The position numbers were made by a program, and so were the translations under genes. Below are positions 35,051 through 38,672 of a stretch of DNA of 38,672 nt, piece after piece; position 1 is the stretch's first letter, and every line of letters starts with the position of its first letter. The notes below the pieces were generated by a model. It was given only the letters and a program-made list of their open reading frames with translations. It was not told the DNA's origin and searched no databases. Origin of the DNA: Bacillota bacterium (GTDB lineage Bacteria; Bacillota_A; Clostridia; Lachnospirales; Lachnospiraceae); contig JAEZSL010000110.1 of assembly GCA_023443925.1 (NCBI GenBank), forward strand, positions 1 to 38,672, given 5' to 3'.

Positions 35051-36100
35051 ATGAATAAGAAAAAAATAGCGGTTTTATTTGGTGGATGTTCTACGGAATA
35101 CGAAGTCTCTCTGCAGTCAGCTTACGCCGTAATCACACACCTGAACCAGGAATTATATCAAATCATAATGTTAGGAATAACAAAGGACGGCAAGTGGCTG
35201 AGATATCGGGGTGAAACGGAGAAAATATTAAATAACACCTGGTTTACCGATGAAAACTGTACAAAAGCACTGCTTTCACCGGACCGGAGCGACCATGGAA
35301 TCCTGGAGTTCCAGGGTATAAACACAATAATTACAAGGCTGGATGCTGTCTTTCCCGTATTACATGGTAAAAACGGTGAGGACGGAACTGTACAGGGCCT
35401 AATCGAACTGGCCGGTATTCCTGTTATCGGCTGCGGTACCTTAAGTTCCGCCCTGTGTATGGACAAGGATTATGCACATAAAATCGTTTCTCTGATTGGG
35501 ATTAAAACACCTCCCTCTGTTGTAATAAAGAAAGCAAACAGTAAGGAAGCGTTGTCAGCTCAAACAAAGGATTTAAAATATCCGGTTTTTGTAAAACCCG
35601 TTAAATCCGGTTCTTCTTTTGGCATAACGAAGGTTTTTGACCCCGCACAGCTTGCAAAAGCCGTGAATTCAGCGTTTACCCACGATGACAAAGTGGTTGT
35701 GGAAGAAAATATCGAAGGATTTGAAGTAGGCTGCGCCGTACTGGGAACGCAAAATCCAATTATCGGAGAGGTGGACGAGATTGAACTGACACAGGGCTTT
35801 TTTGACTATACTGAAAAATATACTCTGCAATCCTCCAGTATTCATATGCCGGCAAGAATCGGCAAAGAAACCGCTGACCGGATTAAGAAAACTGCCCTTG
35901 CCATATACGGTGAATTAGGCTGCAGCGGCTTTGCCAGAGTGGACATGTTTCTGACTCCGGAAGGTGAAATTGTATTTAATGAAGTTAATACCATACCGGG
36001 TTTTACCTCCCACAGCAGATACCCTAATATGTTAAAGGGGATCGGCCTGAATTATGAAGATATTCTTAACACACTTATAAACCAGTCATTGGAATCTTAG
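35051..36100 (+). CDS. vanG: VanG-type D-alanine--D-serine ligase
   Basis: This 349-residue ATP-grasp ligase joins D-Ala to D-Ser, making low-affinity vancomycin targets. It matches VanG proteins closely in FGGCSTEYEVSLQSA, PVLHGKNGEDGTVQG, VKPVKSGSSFGITKV and NEVNTIPGFTSHSRYPNM. The selectivity loop reads FDYTEKYTL (Glu255-Lys256-Tyr257), as in D-Ser ligases, rather than the His-containing loop of D-Lac ligases. The start at 35051 (MNKKKIAVLFGG) follows from homology; its ribosome binding site (GGTAAG) is weak, and the two upstream in-frame ATGs (35003, 35027) have none. It heads vanG-vanXY-vanT. D-Ala-D-Ala ligase activity cannot be fully excluded from sequence, but the neighbours argue for D-Ser. 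Confidence 0.92.
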   Translation: MNKKKIAVLFGGCSTEYEVSLQSAYAVITHLNQELYQIIMLGITKDGKWLRYRGETEKILNNTWFTDENCTKALLSPDRSDHGILEFQGINTIITRLDAVFPVLHGKNGEDGTVQGLIELAGIPVIGCGTLSSALCMDKDYAHKIVSLIGIKTPPSVVIKKANSKEALSAQTKDLKYPVFVKPVKSGSSFGITKVFDPAQLAKAVNSAFTHDDKVVVEENIEGFEVGCAVLGTQNPIIGEVDEIELTQGFFDYTEKYTLQSSSIHMPARIGKETADRIKKTALAIYGELGCSGFARVDMFLTPEGEIVFNEVNTIPGFTSHSRYPNMLKGIGLNYEDILNTLINQSLES

Positions 36101-36234
36101 ATTGTAATGATCATGAAACGACGATACAACAGCTGAAAAGCTATCATGGCGTATAAAGGGAGTAGCACTGTTAATATCAGATTTAGAAAGGTAAGTCATA
36201 TTACTTTATACCCAGTGATTTGACCGGTACTAAT

Positions 36235-37023
36235 ATGAGAACATTAAATATAAATTTAGCCAATATCTACTGCGGCAGCCTGATCCTTGTAAACAGTGAA
36301 CAACCTATTTCAGGAAGAAACAATAACTATGGGGCTTCTCTGGTTTCAGTGGGAACCGATTATCCGGAGATTCTTCTGGATTACGTTGCCGCCAAAGAGT
36401 TATCCCAGGTATTAAATGATTTAAATGCCAATGGCAGCATTATTCCTGTCAGCGGATACCGGACAATGGAGGAACAAAAACAGATCTATGCGGATTCCCT
36501 GAGAGAAAACGGTATCGATTTTACAAAAAGGTACGTTGCGCTTCCTGACCGGAGCGAACACCAGACAGGATTGGCCATAGACCTGTCTGAAAATAAACGG
36601 GAAATAGATTTCATACGTCCACATTTCCCTTATACGGGTTTATGTATGCAATTTAGAAAAAAAGCCCTTCGTTACGGCTTTATTGAACGTTACCCCAAAG
36701 GGAAAGAAGATATAACCGGGATATCCCATGAACCCTGGCATTTCCGATATGTCGGATATCCCCATTCAGAAATTATGAACTTAAAAAATCTGGCCCTGGA
36801 GGAATACCTGAAATATCTAAAGAATTATCCTTATAACGGAAAACATTTAAAATATTTCAACTACGATTTCAGTTATGAAATTTTTTATATCAGCCATTCA
36901 AGTATGAAAAAACTGCCGCCGGAACTGCCAAACAACGTACTCTATCAGATCTCCGGGAATAACATGGACGGCTATATTATTACCTTAAGAAGAAAACGCA
37001 GAGGAGATAATCTTTCTATTTAA
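36235..37023 (+). CDS. vanXY: VanXY-type D,D-dipeptidase/carboxypeptidase
   Basis: The 262-residue zinc peptidase (M15B) has the SxHxxGxxxD motif with His109 and Asp116, and EPWH with catalytic Glu166 and ligand His169. PVSGYRTMEEQ precedes them. It would destroy D-Ala-D-Ala dipeptide and trim D-Ala from pentapeptides, so that D-Ser ended precursors dominate. It has no signal peptide, as in cytoplasmic VanXY proteins. The start at 36235 (MRTLNINLANIYCG) fits VanXY N-termini; a TTG five codons earlier is not convincing, and the ribosome binding site is weak for both. A C-terminal extension of about 70 residues (KHLKYFNYDF...) follows the catalytic core. It lies 134 nt after vanG. Confidence 0.9.
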   Translation: MRTLNINLANIYCGSLILVNSEQPISGRNNNYGASLVSVGTDYPEILLDYVAAKELSQVLNDLNANGSIIPVSGYRTMEEQKQIYADSLRENGIDFTKRYVALPDRSEHQTGLAIDLSENKREIDFIRPHFPYTGLCMQFRKKALRYGFIERYPKGKEDITGISHEPWHFRYVGYPHSEIMNLKNLALEEYLKYLKNYPYNGKHLKYFNYDFSYEIFYISHSSMKKLPPELPNNVLYQISGNNMDGYIITLRRKRRGDNLSI

Positions 37024-37027
37024 GTAT

Positions 37028-37122
37028 CGCAAGGAACCTTGCGGTATGCATAGGGGATAAATTAGCTTCTGGGGATTTTCATAAAACGAAATATAAAACA
37101 GAAAGTTATGCTATGCATAGGG
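37028..37122 (+). repeat. Hairpin plus 11-bp direct repeat between vanXY and vanT
   Basis: CGCAAGG/CCTTGCG (37028-37043) forms a tight 7-bp hairpin with a 2-nt loop, 5 nt past the vanXY stop. TATGCATAGGG occurs at 37045-37055 and again at 37112-37122, just before the vanT ribosome binding site. The role is unknown; mRNA processing or recombination scars are possible. Confidence 0.5.
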
Positions 37123-37129
37123 TGGAAAA

Positions 37130-38672
37130 ATGAATAATAACGACAAGGTCCGTTACGGACAATCATATAAAAATACTAGCTACGCAGGTTTAGACTATCT
37201 CCGGATAATTGCGGCTTTTCTCATTGTAGCAATACATACTTCTCCCTTAATGTCCTTTTCACCGGAAGCGGATTTTATCTTTACCAGAATAATTGCCCGG
37301 GTAGCAGTCCCTTTTTTCTTTATGGTAACAGGATTTTTTCTGCTATCCCGTATTATACCAAGCCAGGGAGCACGGCCGGAAACAGATACCGGAAAGCCTG
37401 CCGGAGAGGTCAAAAAATTTCTCAAAAAGACAGCCGTTCTGTATGGGGCAGCCATACTGATCTACTTTCCAATTAATATATACAGCGGGTTTTTTAATGA
37501 AAAACATGGGTTAACCAGCCTATTAAAAGATATCTTTATAAACGGTACTTTCTATCACCTGTGGTATCTTCCGGCAGTTATCACCGGAGTAATTTTTATC
37601 TATATCCTCACTGCATACTTCGGAAAGAGAAACTTGTTTCTTATTTCTCTTCTATTATATGGGATCGGACTTTTGGGAGACAGTTATTACGGTTTAACGA
37701 TTAAGCTGCCCTGGTTAAAAAATATATACGATTCAATATTTTATCTATTCGATTATACCAGAAACGGAATATTTTATGCTCCTGTCTTTTTGGTTTTAGG
37801 TGCCTTAATTGCAAGACAGTACAGAAAGTTGACCCTGAAACAGAGTCTGTCCGGTCTTCTGTTCTCTTCTGCCCTGCTGTTTTTGGAAGGTTTGGTTTTA
37901 CATCATAATAACCTGCAAAGACATGACAGTATGTATCTGTTTCTGATTCCTGTCATGTATTATCTATTTAAAACAGCTTTACTATGGCAGGGCAGAAGCA
38001 ATAAAAATCTCAGAACCCTCTCCATGGTGGTCTACATTACACATCCCCTGGCTATTATCGTGGTAAGAGGTGCGGCAAAAGTTCTGAGCCTGGAAAAACT
38101 ATTGATTACCAACAGCCTGCTTCACTATCTTGCAGTCTGTATTCTTTCTTATATATGGGGCTTACTTTACCTATATATTACAAACCTTGGCAAGCAGGAG
38201 AATCCGGATATCTTCGGCAGAGCCTGGATCGAAATTAATTTAACCAATCTCATTGAAAATGCAAAAGAGCTGAAGGCAATACTTCCAAAGGACTGTACCC
38301 TTATGGCAGTCGTGAAAGCCAATGCCTATGGTCATGGGGATATCCGTATAGCCAGGGAATTAAATAAAAACGGCATTTATTCCTTTGCGGTAGCCACACT
38401 GGCAGAAGCGGTGGATCTGCGCAGAAGCGGTATTAAAGGTGAGATTCTGATCTTTGGTTACACACATCCTCAGGATTTTAAATATCTGGTAAAATATGAT
38501 CTGATTCAGACGATTGTGGATTATGAATATGCTCAGACTTTAAATGGTTATGGCAGACCGGTAAGTGTTCACATTAAAATTGATACCGGTATGCATCGTT
38601 TAGGAGAGAACTATAATAATGTCTCCAATCTGGCAGCTATCTTCCGCCTTGAAAATCTGAGAATTAAAGGTA
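37130..38672 (+). CDS. vanT: VanT-type membrane serine/alanine racemase (partial, runs off the window)
   Basis: The frame is open from ATG 37130 (GGGTGG upstream) to the window end, giving 514 residues. The first 350 or so form a multi-helix membrane domain of the acyltransferase-3 type (GLDYLRIIAAFLIVAIHTSP, VPFFFMVTGFFLL, HLWYLPAVI). From FGRAWIEINLTNL (near 363) a PLP-dependent alanine-racemase barrel begins, with the PLP lysine Lys396 in VVKANAYGHG. This fusion is diagnostic of VanT, which supplies D-Ser for the ligase and probably takes up L-Ser through its membrane part. The C-terminal part of the racemase domain lies outside the window. It is the third gene of the vanG-vanXY-vanT set. 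Confidence 0.92.
   Translation, partial: MNNNDKVRYGQSYKNTSYAGLDYLRIIAAFLIVAIHTSPLMSFSPEADFIFTRIIARVAVPFFFMVTGFFLLSRIIPSQGARPETDTGKPAGEVKKFLKKTAVLYGAAILIYFPINIYSGFFNEKHGLTSLLKDIFINGTFYHLWYLPAVITGVIFIYILTAYFGKRNLFLISLLLYGIGLLGDSYYGLTIKLPWLKNIYDSIFYLFDYTRNGIFYAPVFLVLGALIARQYRKLTLKQSLSGLLFSSALLFLEGLVLHHNNLQRHDSMYLFLIPVMYYLFKTALLWQGRSNKNLRTLSMVVYITHPLAIIVVRGAAKVLSLEKLLITNSLLHYLAVCILSYIWGLLYLYITNLGKQENPDIFGRAWIEINLTNLIENAKELKAILPKDCTLMAVVKANAYGHGDIRIARELNKNGIYSFAVATLAEAVDLRRSGIKGEILIFGYTHPQDFKYLVKYDLIQTIVDYEYAQTLNGYGRPVSVHIKIDTGMHRLGENYNNVSNLAAIFRLENLRIKG

Overview
The window looks like a chromosomal segment of a low-GC, Gram-positive, anaerobic, probably spore-forming clostridium. Lachnospiraceae is the best guess. 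This rests on the gene repertoire (a YaaH-like LysM protein, a VanG-type cluster, a PocR/AraC regulator, YesMN-type two-component genes, an MtaBC methanol methyltransferase), AGGAGG-type ribosome binding sites and frequent TTG starts. No rRNA, tRNA, CRISPR array, transposase or phage gene was seen.

Layout. 1-182: tail of an unidentified + strand gene. 466-9007 (minus): a SWIM/SNF2 helicase, a small two-helix membrane protein and two adjacent c-di-GMP turnover proteins. 9174-9354: a dense block of abutting hairpins. 9418-24336: a carbohydrate locus made of a CUT1 ABC importer (binding protein plus two permeases), a GH95 alpha-L-fucosidase-type enzyme, a UROD-fold protein, a YesM/YesN-like sensor and regulator, a GH31 alpha-glycosidase, and an AraC regulator broken by one in-frame stop. 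A YaaH-like LysM protein sits in the middle of this locus. 24404-31636: a corrinoid-dependent methanol module with mtaC-mtaB, a COG0523 GTPase, a PocR-AraC regulator and a RACo-like corrinoid activator. 32054-34551: a D,D-carboxypeptidase and an asparaginase. 35051-38672 (plus): vanG-vanXY-vanT, with vanT running off the window.

How the genes may work together. The sugar locus would sense an extracellular glycan (YesMN), import oligosaccharides (ABC) and trim them in the cytoplasm (GH95, GH31). That enzyme pair fits fucosylated xyloglucan-type oligosaccharides, but the substrate is inferred. The two promoters of this locus that precede the ABC operon and the UROD-like gene, and the promoter of the GH31 gene, share a TGYATAGACKT box placed exactly 17 nt before a -10-like hexamer. 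A fourth copy points antisense into mtaB. In the methanol module, MtaB moves the methyl of methanol to the corrinoid of MtaC, and the RACo-like protein would re-reduce inactivated corrinoid. The COG0523 GTPase may supply zinc to MtaB. The van genes would make D-Ala-D-Ser precursors and remove D-Ala-D-Ala; no vanRS lies in the window.

Least certain points: the exact substrates of GH95 and GH31, the role of the UROD-like protein, the function of the intergenic structures, and all promoter assignments, which were made by eye.
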